A DNA stretch of 7,218 bases. Origin: Bacteroidia bacterium (lineage in GTDB: Bacteria; Bacteroidota; Bacteroidia; Bacteroidales; CAJPTX01). The translations under genes were made by a program, and so were the position numbers. The stretch spans positions 1 to 7,218 of the forward strand of contig CAJPTV010000108.1 of assembly GCA_905373665.1 (NCBI GenBank). The letters are read 5' to 3'. The notes below the pieces were generated by a model. That model was not told where the DNA came from. It was given only the letters and a program-made list of their open reading frames with translations, and made no database searches. Each line of letters starts with the position of its first letter. The first letter of the stretch is position 1. Positions 1 to 6,006 of this stretch are shown piece by piece.

Positions 1-2944
1 GCTGAGGCTGCGGATTAGGCTGCGGCTCTGGCTTTGGATTGGGATTAGGCTGAGGCTGCGGATTAGGTTGCGGCTCAGGCTTTGGATTGGGATTAGGCTG
101 AGGCTGTGGATTAGGTTGCGGCTCAGGTTTCGGATTGGGATTAGGCTGTGGCTGAGGATTAGGCTGCGGCTCTGGCTTTGGATTGGGATTAGGCTGAGGC
201 TGCGGATTAGGCTGCGGCTCTGGCTTTGGATTGGGATTAGGCTGAGGATCGGGGTTAGGATTAGGCTGTGGCTGCGGCGCTTCTCCTCCCCCTTCACCCT
301 CCTTCGTAAAGGAGACTTTTACCCATACGTCGCCCTCCGTAGTTTGGTAGAGCTTGCCCACGAAGAGGAACGAGCCGTTGCCATAGCTTTCATCTGCCAG
401 ATAGGTCGCCCCTTGCACCTCCCACTGCGAGAGTTTATACCCTTCTGCGGCCTTGGGAGCGATGCCAATCAGTGCACCACGAGGGATCTGTTCGCCATCC
501 TTCAAAAGACGCTCTTTCGTGTCAATCAGATAGATCGGGCATTCGCCCCCCACGGTTTGTTCCTCAGTTGGGGCGTGTACGGTGCTCATAAGCGGCGCGG
601 GCATGTCAGGATAAGAGGGAACGGGGACACCCGCCGACGGTGGCTGCGCACTCCCCGCCTCCACGACAAGGGAAGAGAGTACAAGCTCGGGCACTAGGGC
701 AAAGCCAGTGCCGTAGACCATCAGTTGATACTCCCCGACGGGGAAGTCTAGTGGGAAGTCCATCGTCAAGCGCTTCGTTTCCCCGGGGAGGAGACTTTGC
801 GTCGGCACATCAAACGCCTTTACGGGTTCGGTACTCGTACCGTACGCACTTTCAACCACCTTGACAAACGAGGCTAAAAGGTTCAAATTTACGGGCGCAC
901 TGCTGGGGTCGACGCGCACCTCATACGCCATTCGGAAGTGCTCGCCCCGCTTCAGACGGTCGGTTACCGTTAGGCGCGTAATCGTATACTTTTCTGAGAG
1001 GTTACTTTCCGCCAAGGTGAGGCGCTGCTGCGAGTGGTGGTCGCGTGGTACGGAGACCTGCTTGCCCGCATGCCATGGGAGCTTGGTGCTGTAATAGTCG
1101 TTGTTCTGCGCATTGTGGAAGAAGTGTAGGTACGCAGCGTCGTGCGGGACAACGGCGCTAAACGAACGTGTGGTGGTCGTGCCTGGGTCAATACGCATCC
1201 ACGCAAGGAAGGGCAGTGCGCGCGCATCGGCAATAGAGGGTACCTCCTCACTCGCAGCAAAGCACATCGCTATGGGGCAAAGGTAGGGTTGCGTCCCCGT
1301 GTTGGTAATAGAGAGCTGAAAGGCTGTCTTCTCCCCCTTCTTGAGCACGGCGGGCGTCACCTTGAAGGTGAGTTGCGGCGCTCGCGTCCCTTCTTCGAGC
1401 ACGATGCCCCTGTCCCCGACCGTTACGGTAAATAGCTTTCTCTTTACCTGATCTTGCATCGCCACGGTGTAGGTGTCGGTCGCTGGTTCGTAGAAAGCGG
1501 GGTGAAGGGTATAGGTGCCTTGGGCGACCTCCTTCAGGTCTAGGGCGACCGTCCGTGTTTCAAAACTCCCCTTACTCCCCTTGAGAAGGAAGGGCGCACC
1601 CGCAGCGTGTGCCTTGTAAGCGACCGCCCCATCTGCCCCCTTGAGCACCACAGCCAACGTGCCCACAACGGGCGAATAAGCCTCATTGAGCAGCCCGTGT
1701 ACCATGCACGTGAACGCCTTACTTTCAGAGAACGTCCCGAGCGAGAGCTCTAAATCTTTCGGAGCATAAAACTCCTTCATTTCTTGCGCATGGGGGGCTT
1801 TGGCAGGCGACTGCATCCCGACGAGCATCCCATAGATGAAGTTATATTGCATCCCCTTACCATCGCCTCCGTCACCCGTCCCCACGACGTGCAGCAAGTA
1901 ATAGCCATCAGAGGCTTCGCCCCACCCCCAGTTGATATGAAAAAGCCCCTGTCCGTCATAACCATCGCAAACAAACTCGTGTTGGGCATGGGTGATAGTC
2001 ACCCCATCCATCGGCACAGGACGTCCAGCCTTGAGCTCATCAATCAGTAGACGCTGCCACTCAGCCACAGCGTGGTACGTGGTGACGTAATAGCGCAGCG
2101 TCGGGGCATATTGGAAGTGGCGACGAAGTGCTTCGAAAGCCTCGCGCGGGTGTGCACTACTCTCCTCGGCTTTGTAGGTGGTCTTAGCGGCGTAGCCCAC
2201 GTCGCGCATAAGGCGTGCCACGGCCTTCCCCTGCGCTTCGGAATAGCTATTCCCGCTGTACGCGCCCAGCATATCGCCCCACGCATAGTCGGGTTCGTTA
2301 TCAAAGTCGATTTCCAAGCCTGCGTGGGTAACCTTTCCTTGCGGTCGGGGTGGCCAAGCGTGGTAGCGCATCACCTGTGCCACGGCAGTAGCGACGCACC
2401 CCGTGGGGGCACGCTTCTGTTCGCCGTTAGCGGCTGTTCGGAGCGGCAAAAGCTGATTGTAGGGGAGGAACTGACTCCAGCGAAGGTTGTGCAAAAGGGG
2501 TGAAACCGCCTCGCTGGGCGAAAGGATCGGCACTACAGGCGCGGTCGCAGGGTTTCGTCGCACCTCCTGTACCAAGTGCTGATATTGGCGCAATACCGAT
2601 TGCAACTCGGGTTGCAGCGTTTCGGGAAAGTGCCCCTCGGGTGAATAAGCCAAGATGGGGGCGATGGCGTCGTCGCCTGCCACGAGTACCCAGCCCTCCC
2701 CTTGCTTTGCCCCAAAGAGGTAGTAATCGGCTTGCGTATTGCCTCGCGTGGCGTGCCCATGGCTTGTGCGAAGAAGCTTTACTTGTGGAGCGCTCCCGCG
2801 GAGCGGGCGCAGACGTTGGAGCTGTTCGGAGGCGAGGCGTGCGGCACGTTGCACATCGATCGGTGCGGCAGTGGCTATCTGCGACGTCAAAAAGAGCACG
2901 AGCCCCCACAAGAGCAGCCGCAACGCTTTGTTATAACACATCAT
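1..2944 (-). CDS. Secreted C10-family (streptopain/PrtT-like) cysteine peptidase, C-terminus beyond the window
   Basis: Open without a stop from ATG 2944 to the left edge (981 codons), so partial. Residues 1-26 form a signal peptide: a short basic start, a Leu-rich core, then a cleavage site near ATA-AP. Residues about 28-135 resemble the Inhibitor_I69 (Spi-like) proregion, including YYLFGAK and WVLVAGDDAIAPILAYS. The peptidase domain spans about 150-375: LRWSQFLPYNQLLP, catalytic Cys183 in GCVATAVAQVMRYHAWP, catalytic His322 in HEFVCDGYDG, then FHINWGWGEASDGYY. The His is preceded by Gln where many relatives have Gly. Residues about 395-760 look like two or three Ig/CARDB-like beta modules (for example VTPAVLKKGEKTAFQLSITNTG), and about 798-881 resembles a divergent InlB-type repeat. 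A Gly-rich stretch and Pro-rich repeats follow. Known family members are secreted zymogens. A type IX secretion C-terminal domain is expected downstream but cannot be seen. ATG 2941 is an alternative start; purine-rich AAAGGAAAGG lies just upstream. Confidence -1.
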   Translation of the reverse strand, partial: MMCYNKALRLLLWGLVLFLTSQIATAAPIDVQRAARLASEQLQRLRPLRGSAPQVKLLRTSHGHATRGNTQADYYLFGAKQGEGWVLVAGDDAIAPILAYSPEGHFPETLQPELQSVLRQYQHLVQEVRRNPATAPVVPILSPSEAVSPLLHNLRWSQFLPYNQLLPLRTAANGEQKRAPTGCVATAVAQVMRYHAWPPRPQGKVTHAGLEIDFDNEPDYAWGDMLGAYSGNSYSEAQGKAVARLMRDVGYAAKTTYKAEESSAHPREAFEALRRHFQYAPTLRYYVTTYHAVAEWQRLLIDELKAGRPVPMDGVTITHAQHEFVCDGYDGQGLFHINWGWGEASDGYYLLHVVGTGDGGDGKGMQYNFIYGMLVGMQSPAKAPHAQEMKEFYAPKDLELSLGTFSESKAFTCMVHGLLNEAYSPVVGTLAVVLKGADGAVAYKAHAAGAPFLLKGSKGSFETRTVALDLKEVAQGTYTLHPAFYEPATDTYTVAMQDQVKRKLFTVTVGDRGIVLEEGTRAPQLTFKVTPAVLKKGEKTAFQLSITNTGTQPYLCPIAMCFAASEEVPSIADARALPFLAWMRIDPGTTTTRSFSAVVPHDAAYLHFFHNAQNNDYYSTKLPWHAGKQVSVPRDHHSQQRLTLAESNLSEKYTITRLTVTDRLKRGEHFRMAYEVRVDPSSAPVNLNLLASFVKVVESAYGTSTEPVKAFDVPTQSLLPGETKRLTMDFPLDFPVGEYQLMVYGTGFALVPELVLSSLVVEAGSAQPPSAGVPVPSYPDMPAPLMSTVHAPTEEQTVGGECPIYLIDTKERLLKDGEQIPRGALIGIAPKAAEGYKLSQWEVQGATYLADESYGNGSFLFVGKLYQTTEGDVWVKVSFTKEGEGGGEAPQPQPNPNPDPQPNPNPKPEPQPNPQPQPNPNPKPEPQPNPQPQPNPNPKPEPQPNPQPQPNPNPKPEPQPNPQPQPNPNPKPEPQPNPQPQ
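2..241 (-). repeat. Five tandem 48-bp repeats encoding a 16-residue Pro-rich unit
   Basis: Five head-to-tail in-frame copies of PNPNPKPEPQPNPQPQ occupy 194-241, 146-193, 98-145, 50-97 and 2-49, read on the minus strand. The first and fifth copies are identical in all 48 bases. The second, third and fourth differ from the first at 2, 5 and 2 bases, and every difference is at a third codon position, so the peptide never changes. A degenerate lead-in (PQPQPNPNPDPQ) lies at 242-277. The array touches the window edge and may continue. Such linkers commonly form extended, protease-resistant spacers between secreted domains or near the cell surface; that role is inferred here. Confidence -1.
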
Positions 2945-3020
2945 TACCTTTCCTTTCTTACTTCGGGGAGAGAACCCGCTTAGTCGCACAAGGTAGTAAG
3001 AACGTTAGTAACGATGCGCG

Positions 3021-3040
3021 AAAAAGCCGCTAGCGTAGCG
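3021..3040 (-). terminator. Weak Rho-independent-like hairpin behind the four-gene run
   Basis: Read on the minus strand, CGCTA-CGC-TAGCG (3040-3028) forms a 5-bp stem with a 3-base loop. It is followed by GC and then a run of five T (3025-3021). It lies about 100 bp past the stop of the DUF59 gene and about 75 bp before the peptidase ATG, the right place to separate the two units. The stem is short, so this could be chance or an incomplete terminator. Confidence -1.
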
Positions 3041-3087
3041 CGCGTAGTGGTAAAGGTTGGGGAATTGTTGGCGGAGAGTCTTCACCC

Positions 3088-3124
3088 GTACTATGAGCGT
3101 ACTATAAGCATACTATAAGCATAC
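3088..3124. repeat. 11-bp tandem repeat, three copies plus four bases
   Basis: Direct repeats GTACTATGAGC (3088-3098), GTACTATAAGC (3099-3109) and ATACTATAAGC (3110-3120) are followed by ATAC. Each neighbouring pair differs at one base. The 11-bp period is about one DNA helical turn, so bound proteins would lie on the same face. The array sits 14 bp beyond the DUF59 stop and about 145-180 bp upstream of the peptidase start. It could be a regulatory site for the peptidase or a simple slippage repeat. I found no convincing TAnnTTTG box between it and the peptidase ATG. Confidence -1.
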
Positions 3125-3138
3125 ACAGCAGGTAAGCC

Positions 3139-3453
3139 CTAGAGCATCCCGAGCTCGAGCTTCGCCTCTTCGCTCATGCGGTCGGTCGTCCACGGTGGAT
3201 CGAAGACCAGTTCGACCGAGACGCTCTTTACCCCCTCGATGGCAGCAACGGAGTCTTTGACTTCATTCATCAATTCCTCTGCCATGGGGCAGCCTGGGGC
3301 AGTGAGGGTCATGACGAGGAGCACCTCCCGCTCGTCGGTCACCTCAACGGCGTAAATCAGCCCAAGGTCGTAGATATTGCAGGGGATCTCGGGGTCGTAG
3401 ACCGTCTTGAGTACCTGCACGAGGTCGCACTCTATGTCAAAGATGTCGCGCAT
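3139..3453 (-). CDS. MIP18/DUF59-family Fe-S cluster assembly protein (SufT-like), 104 aa
   Basis: A single-domain protein of the FeS_assembly_P (DUF59/MIP18) family, cytoplasmic, which helps mature Fe-S proteins. Family hallmarks run through the whole length: DPEIPCNIYDLGLIY at residues 20-34, LTAPGCPMAEEL at 50-61 with conserved Cys55, and a C-terminal VFDPPWTTDRMSEEAKLELGML-type end. The length of 104 residues is usual for a stand-alone domain. I chose ATG 3453 because homology begins there (MRDIFDIECDLVQ). The frame opens further upstream to an ATG at 3567, but that would overlap sufE by about 100 bp and adds an unrelated Thr/Asn-rich leader. It starts 13 bp after the sufE stop, so the two are almost certainly co-transcribed and functionally linked. 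A SufT-like role is inferred; a PaaD-like role in a specific oxygenase pathway is unlikely because no paa genes are nearby. Confidence -1.
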   Translation of the reverse strand: MRDIFDIECDLVQVLKTVYDPEIPCNIYDLGLIYAVEVTDEREVLLVMTLTAPGCPMAEELMNEVKDSVAAIEGVKSVSVELVFDPPWTTDRMSEEAKLELGML

Positions 3454-3466
3454 TGTCGTCTGTGTG

Positions 3467-3877
3467 TTATTGGTGTTGCCGAGCGTAAGCGTAAATCTGT
3501 TCGACCATCGCGAGGAGTCCGTTGGCGCGCGTAGGGGAAAGGTGCTGTTGTAAGCCAATTTGGTCAAGGACGGTGAGCTTCGTGGCGAGGATCTCTTGCG
3601 GGGTATGTCCGTCGAAGATGCGCAGCAGGAGGGAGACGATGCCCTTGGTAATCACGGCGTCGGAATCGGCACGGAAGTGCAGTACGCCGTCCTCAGCGCG
3701 GCATTCGATCCAGACGCGGCTCTGACACCCGTGGATTAGGTGTTTCTCTTGCTTTAGTTCGGCGTCACCCTCGGGGAGGGTTTGCCCCATGTCAATGAGC
3801 TGTTGGTACTTATCGAGCCAATCTTCTAGGTAGTCAAACTCGGCGAGTATTTCCGCCTGTGCCTCGTCTATGGTCAT
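3467..3877 (-). CDS. sufE: SufE, cysteine desulfuration protein (sulfur acceptor for SufS)
   Basis: 136 residues, matching the usual SufE length. The key motif is HLIHGCQSRVWI with the sulfur-accepting Cys51, the same residue number as in E. coli SufE. Other family features are the N-terminal FDYLEDWLDKYQQLIDMGQTLP segment, the acidic-basic ELKQEKHLIHGC approach to the active Cys, FRADSDAVITKGIVSLLLRIFDG in the middle, and LSPTRANGLLAMVEQI near the end. In the known pathway SufE takes persulfide sulfur from the cysteine desulfurase SufS and passes it to the SufBCD scaffold in the cytoplasm. None of sufS, sufB, sufC or sufD is in the window, so the core operon must lie elsewhere. It starts 24 bp after the antiporter stop and ends 13 bp before the DUF59 gene. 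I am very sure of the family. Confidence -1.
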   Translation of the reverse strand: MTIDEAQAEILAEFDYLEDWLDKYQQLIDMGQTLPEGDAELKQEKHLIHGCQSRVWIECRAEDGVLHFRADSDAVITKGIVSLLLRIFDGHTPQEILATKLTVLDQIGLQQHLSPTRANGLLAMVEQIYAYARQHQ

Positions 3878-3901
3878 TGCCTAAAGTGTACTGTGGAGGT
3901 G

Positions 3902-5404
3902 TTAATGCACCTCGGGGATTTCGATGTCGAGCCTCTCGTAGACCCCTTGCAGGTCGGCGGGTGTGGTCGCCATCACCAATATTTTGTCATTTTCTAGGAG
4001 CTGGGTCGCTCCGTTGGGCATAATAAACTGGTCGCCACGGGAGATGAGGACGATAAGGACGTCCGTCGGCAGGTTCAGTTCAATGAGCGTTTTCCCACTC
4101 GCGTAACAGCCCTCGGGAATGAGAATCTCTTGGAGGAGCGAGCTGAAGTTCCGACGCTGTTCGATGGCTAGGGGGTAGAAGGTCTTTTCGCCCATCGGAA
4201 TATCGAGGTGCAACCACTTTGCCACCTGCGCCAAGGTAGTCCCTTGCAGCAAGACCGAGAGTAGGACGATGAAATAGACGATATTGAGGAAGGCGTGCGC
4301 CACCTCGTTGTGGCTCGTTCCCTCCTTAAAGGCAAGGATGGGGTAGAGGGCAAAGACCAGCGGACCAGCCCCTTTTAAGCCCCCCCAGACGAGGAAGAAC
4401 TTGCTGCGCAGCTGTATGCCGCGGAAAGGGAGCAGCGAGACGAATACCCCTGCCGTACGCGCCACAAAGATGAGCACCACCGCCAGCAGTAACCCTGGCA
4501 AGACGTGGCGAAAGACCGCCTCGGGCTCGAGGATCACCCCCAGCGAGACGAAGATGAGGATCTGCATCACCCATGCCAGTCCGTCGAAGAACTTCATGGT
4601 GCTTTGCTTGTGCATAAAGGGCTTGTTGCCGAGGACAATCCCAAGGAGGTAGACCGCTAGCAGTCCGTTGCCATAGACCAGTTCGGTGAACGAATAGGTA
4701 AAGAGCGCGATGGAGAGGATAAGCACGGAGAATAGTCCCTCGTACTGCAGTGATATCCTGTTCACTATCTTGAGTGCGAGCCACCCGAGCAAGAGCCCAG
4801 CAGCCGCCCCGATCAGTAGCTGCAGGACGAGCTGCAGGACGATCATCCCGGGCGAGGCTTGTTCGCCCATTAACCAAGCAATAGAGACCGTGGTCAGGAG
4901 GAGCGCCATCGGGTCGTTACTCCCCGACTCAAACTCGAGTAGGGGGCGGAGGCGATACTTCAACTCCATGTTTTTGGAACGCAGTACGGAAAAGACCGCA
5001 GCCGCATCGGTAGAGCTGACAATTGACCCCAGCAGGAAGGCTTGTGCAGGCGTCACAGGTAAAAGGAAGTAAGCCGCCACAGCCGTCACGATAGCGGTAA
5101 CGAGCACCCCCACCGTAGCCAGCGAGACGCTCCGCCAGATGACGGGTTTAACGGAGGCGAGGTTGGTATCCATCCCGCCCGAGAAAAGGATCAGAGACAA
5201 GGCGATGATGCCCACTTGACGCAACCATGAGAGGTCGTTGAGGATAAAGATGTCAAGCAAGTCGGGACCGAACGCCCAACCGATGAGCAAGAAAAAGATA
5301 AGCGCTGGTACTCCTAGTCGCCCGCTCGTCTTACTAGCGATAACAGCGACAAAGAGTAGCAGCGCTACGAATAGAAACCCATAGACTGGGGTAACGACCT
5401 GCAT
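3902..5404 (-). CDS. nhaP2: NhaP2/CvrA-type cation (K+/Na+)/proton antiporter with C-terminal RCK_C domain
   Basis: A 500-residue inner-membrane protein. Residues 1-395 hold about a dozen hydrophobic segments of the CPA1 Na_H_exchanger fold. Diagnostic stretches are SSTDAAAVFSVL (130-141), LEFESGSNDPMALLLT (156-171, with the paired N163-D164 expected at the ion site), GNGLLAVYLLGIVLGNKP (245-262), FDGLAWVMQI (273-282) and WGGLKGAGPLVFAL (340-353). These closely follow E. coli NhaP2 as I recall it. Residues about 422-496 form a cytosolic TrkA_C/RCK_C domain (LPTDVLIVLISRGDQFIMPNG, then ENDKILVMAT), which usually senses a ligand or ions. E. coli NhaP2 is longer and carries a further C-terminal domain missing here. 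The family exchanges K+ or Na+ for H+; the exact ion cannot be read from sequence. It lies 27 bp after the thioesterase and 24 bp before sufE, so it is probably in one operon. Confidence -1.
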   Translation of the reverse strand: MQVVTPVYGFLFVALLLFVAVIASKTSGRLGVPALIFFLLIGWAFGPDLLDIFILNDLSWLRQVGIIALSLILFSGGMDTNLASVKPVIWRSVSLATVGVLVTAIVTAVAAYFLLPVTPAQAFLLGSIVSSTDAAAVFSVLRSKNMELKYRLRPLLEFESGSNDPMALLLTTVSIAWLMGEQASPGMIVLQLVLQLLIGAAAGLLLGWLALKIVNRISLQYEGLFSVLILSIALFTYSFTELVYGNGLLAVYLLGIVLGNKPFMHKQSTMKFFDGLAWVMQILIFVSLGVILEPEAVFRHVLPGLLLAVVLIFVARTAGVFVSLLPFRGIQLRSKFFLVWGGLKGAGPLVFALYPILAFKEGTSHNEVAHAFLNIVYFIVLLSVLLQGTTLAQVAKWLHLDIPMGEKTFYPLAIEQRRNFSSLLQEILIPEGCYASGKTLIELNLPTDVLIVLISRGDQFIMPNGATQLLENDKILVMATTPADLQGVYERLDIEIPEVH

Positions 5405-5431
5405 AGGGGGCGGCGGGGTGCGAAGCCCCTA

Positions 5432-5806
5432 CTAGCGAGAGAGTCCTGCCAGAAAACGCGACTTATCTACAACAAAACGGGTGTGGTCGCCCTTTGCGAT
5501 GAGCGTATCGCCTTGGTATGCCTCGGCGGTAAAGTTATATTTCCGCCCCTCTCTTTCCGTAAGCGTTACTCGTACTTGCACTTCGGCGCCGATGGGCGAC
5601 GCCTTGAGGTGTTGTAGGGTAACGTACGTACCTACTGAGCTCTCTGTATTGATAAGGTCGGAGCTCATGAGGTTCTTAGCGACCTCCTCTATCATGGCGA
5701 TAAGGCGCGGGGTAGAGAGTACGTCGAGGTCGCCCGAGCCTTGGCGCATAGCGGTATCTTCGAGCGTTACGGTGTAGGTGTGTAGGGCTTGCGTTCCGAT
5801 TTCCAT
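5432..5806 (-). CDS. FlK-like hotdog-fold acyl-CoA thioesterase, 124 aa
   Basis: A small cytoplasmic hotdog-fold protein that resembles the FlK (fluoroacetyl-CoA thioesterase) family. The pattern DVLSTPRLIAMIEEVA, then SSVGTYVTLQHLKASPIGAEVQVRVTL, EGRKYNFTAEAYQGD and IAKGDHTRFVV is the family layout. Thr32, Glu40 and His66 keep exactly the spacing (8 and 26) of the FlK catalytic triad Thr42-Glu50-His76, so an active hydrolase is likely. The substrate is unknown: most relatives lie far from any fluorometabolite pathway and are annotated only as thioesterases. ATG 5806 is the only reasonable start, because a TAG stop lies five codons upstream in frame. It is the first gene of the four-gene run, with a -7 box 40 bp upstream. 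Family assignment is firm; the role is open. Confidence -1.
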   Translation of the reverse strand: MEIGTQALHTYTVTLEDTAMRQGSGDLDVLSTPRLIAMIEEVAKNLMSSDLINTESSVGTYVTLQHLKASPIGAEVQVRVTLTEREGRKYNFTAEAYQGDTLIAKGDHTRFVVDKSRFLAGLSR

Positions 5807-5845
5807 CCGAGAATGAGACTAACGATGTTATCCTTTTTACTCTGC

Positions 5846-5853
5846 CAAAGGTA
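5846..5853 (-). promoter_or_regulatory. Bacteroidota -7 promoter box for the four-gene run
   Basis: The minus strand reads TACCTTTG, a full match to the Bacteroidota primary-sigma -7 consensus TAnnTTTG. Transcription would begin around 5838-5841, giving a leader of roughly 32-35 bases to the thioesterase ATG at 5806. I see no good TTG at the expected -33 position, so the call rests on the -7 box and its placement. Confidence -1.
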
Positions 5854-5931
5854 GGGAGTTTTTAGGAAAAAGGGTGGGGGGACGCCTTAGGGCGGACAGC
5901 CCATGGTGGTATAATGGGCAAATGGACAAAA

Positions 5932-5948
5932 GTGGAGGTGACCTCTAC
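5932..5948. promoter_or_regulatory. 17-bp dyad, possible operator between the divergent genes
   Basis: GTGGAGGTGACCTCTAC is an inverted repeat centred on base 5940, with seven of eight base pairs matching (5934/5946 is the one mismatch). The single central base makes a hairpin unlikely and suits a dimeric DNA-binding protein. Its left half lies where the -33 element of the plus-strand promoter would fall, so a bound repressor could block that promoter. No regulator gene is in the window to bind it. Confidence -1.
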
Positions 5949-5997
5949 CTAGATTTACTTAGCTTTGAGTAAGATTGGCTACCTTTACCTAAAATTA
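5941..5997 (+). repeat. 17-bp imperfect direct repeat flanking the ATPase promoter
   Basis: The segment at 5941-5957 (ACCTCTACCTAGATTTA) returns at 5981-5997 (ACCTTTACCTAAAATTA) with 14 of 17 bases the same and a 40-bp start-to-start distance, close to four helical turns. The first copy overlaps the dyad and the second reaches the ribosome-binding site of the ATPase gene. The two copies bracket the -7 box, which would suit cooperative binding or looping, though AT-rich chance similarity is possible. Confidence -1.
5960..5967 (+). promoter_or_regulatory. Bacteroidota -7 promoter box for the AAA-ATPase-like gene
   Basis: TAGCTTTG matches TAnnTTTG fully. With 19-base spacing the -33 position falls on GTG at 5938-5940, one base from the TTG consensus. 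The predicted start is near 5973-5975, leaving a leader of about 32 bases before ATG 6007. Position and strand fit the downstream gene. Confidence -1.
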
Positions 5998-6001
5998 GGA
6001 G
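5988..6001 (+). promoter_or_regulatory. Small palindrome overlapping the ATPase ribosome-binding site
   Basis: CCTAA-AA-TTAGG (5988-5999) is a perfect 5-bp inverted repeat. Its right arm overlaps AGGAG (5997-6001), a good Shine-Dalgarno-like sequence five bases before ATG 6007. A purine-rich AGGAG is stronger than the sites of the other genes here. The dyad could be an operator half of the flanking direct repeat; with a 2-base spacer it is a poor RNA hairpin. Confidence -1.
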
Positions 6002-6006
6002 AAGAG

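Noticed and set aside
2..241. Tandem repeats as a possible CRISPR array
   Set aside because: Units are contiguous with no spacers, are in frame and encode a Pro-rich linker.
68..697. Long plus-strand open frame with an Arg/Leu/Trp-rich repetitive start
   Set aside because: It is the exact antisense of the Pro-rich repeat and following codons of the peptidase gene; the repeat simply lacks stops on this strand.
2427..2909. Open minus frame in another register across the peptidase proregion, suggesting a frameshift
   Set aside because: Reading codon by codon, the 2944 frame passes through 2490-2510 unbroken into the catalytic Cys motif, so there is no frameshift.
2072..3033. Two long overlapping plus-strand open frames opposite the peptidase N-terminus
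   Set aside because: The minus frame here holds a signal peptide, proregion and catalytic Cys motif; the plus frames show no family features and arise from high GC.
3454..3567. N-terminal extension of the DUF59 gene to ATG 3567
   Set aside because: It would overlap sufE by about 100 bp and adds non-homologous sequence; ATG 3453 fits the family start.
4819..4842. Two tandem copies of a 12-bp sequence in the antiporter gene
   Set aside because: It encodes the repeated VLQL of a membrane helix; two in-frame copies in coding sequence need no further explanation.
4710..5072. Plus-strand open frame inside the antiporter gene
   Set aside because: Antisense shadow of a well-supported membrane protein; Ser/Arg-rich with no recognisable features.
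5407..5429. GGGGC/GCCCC stem between the thioesterase and antiporter genes
   Set aside because: Five base pairs with a 13-base loop and no T-run in a very GC-rich gap; not a credible terminator.
5857..5892. G-rich stretch that might form a G-quadruplex
   Set aside because: The tracts do not give four separate runs of three G with allowed loops without forcing a zero-length loop.
5910..5915. TATAAT, a sigma70-like -10 box
   Set aside because: No -35 partner at a fitting distance, and the likely phylum uses TAnnTTTG; a better box lies at 5960-5967.
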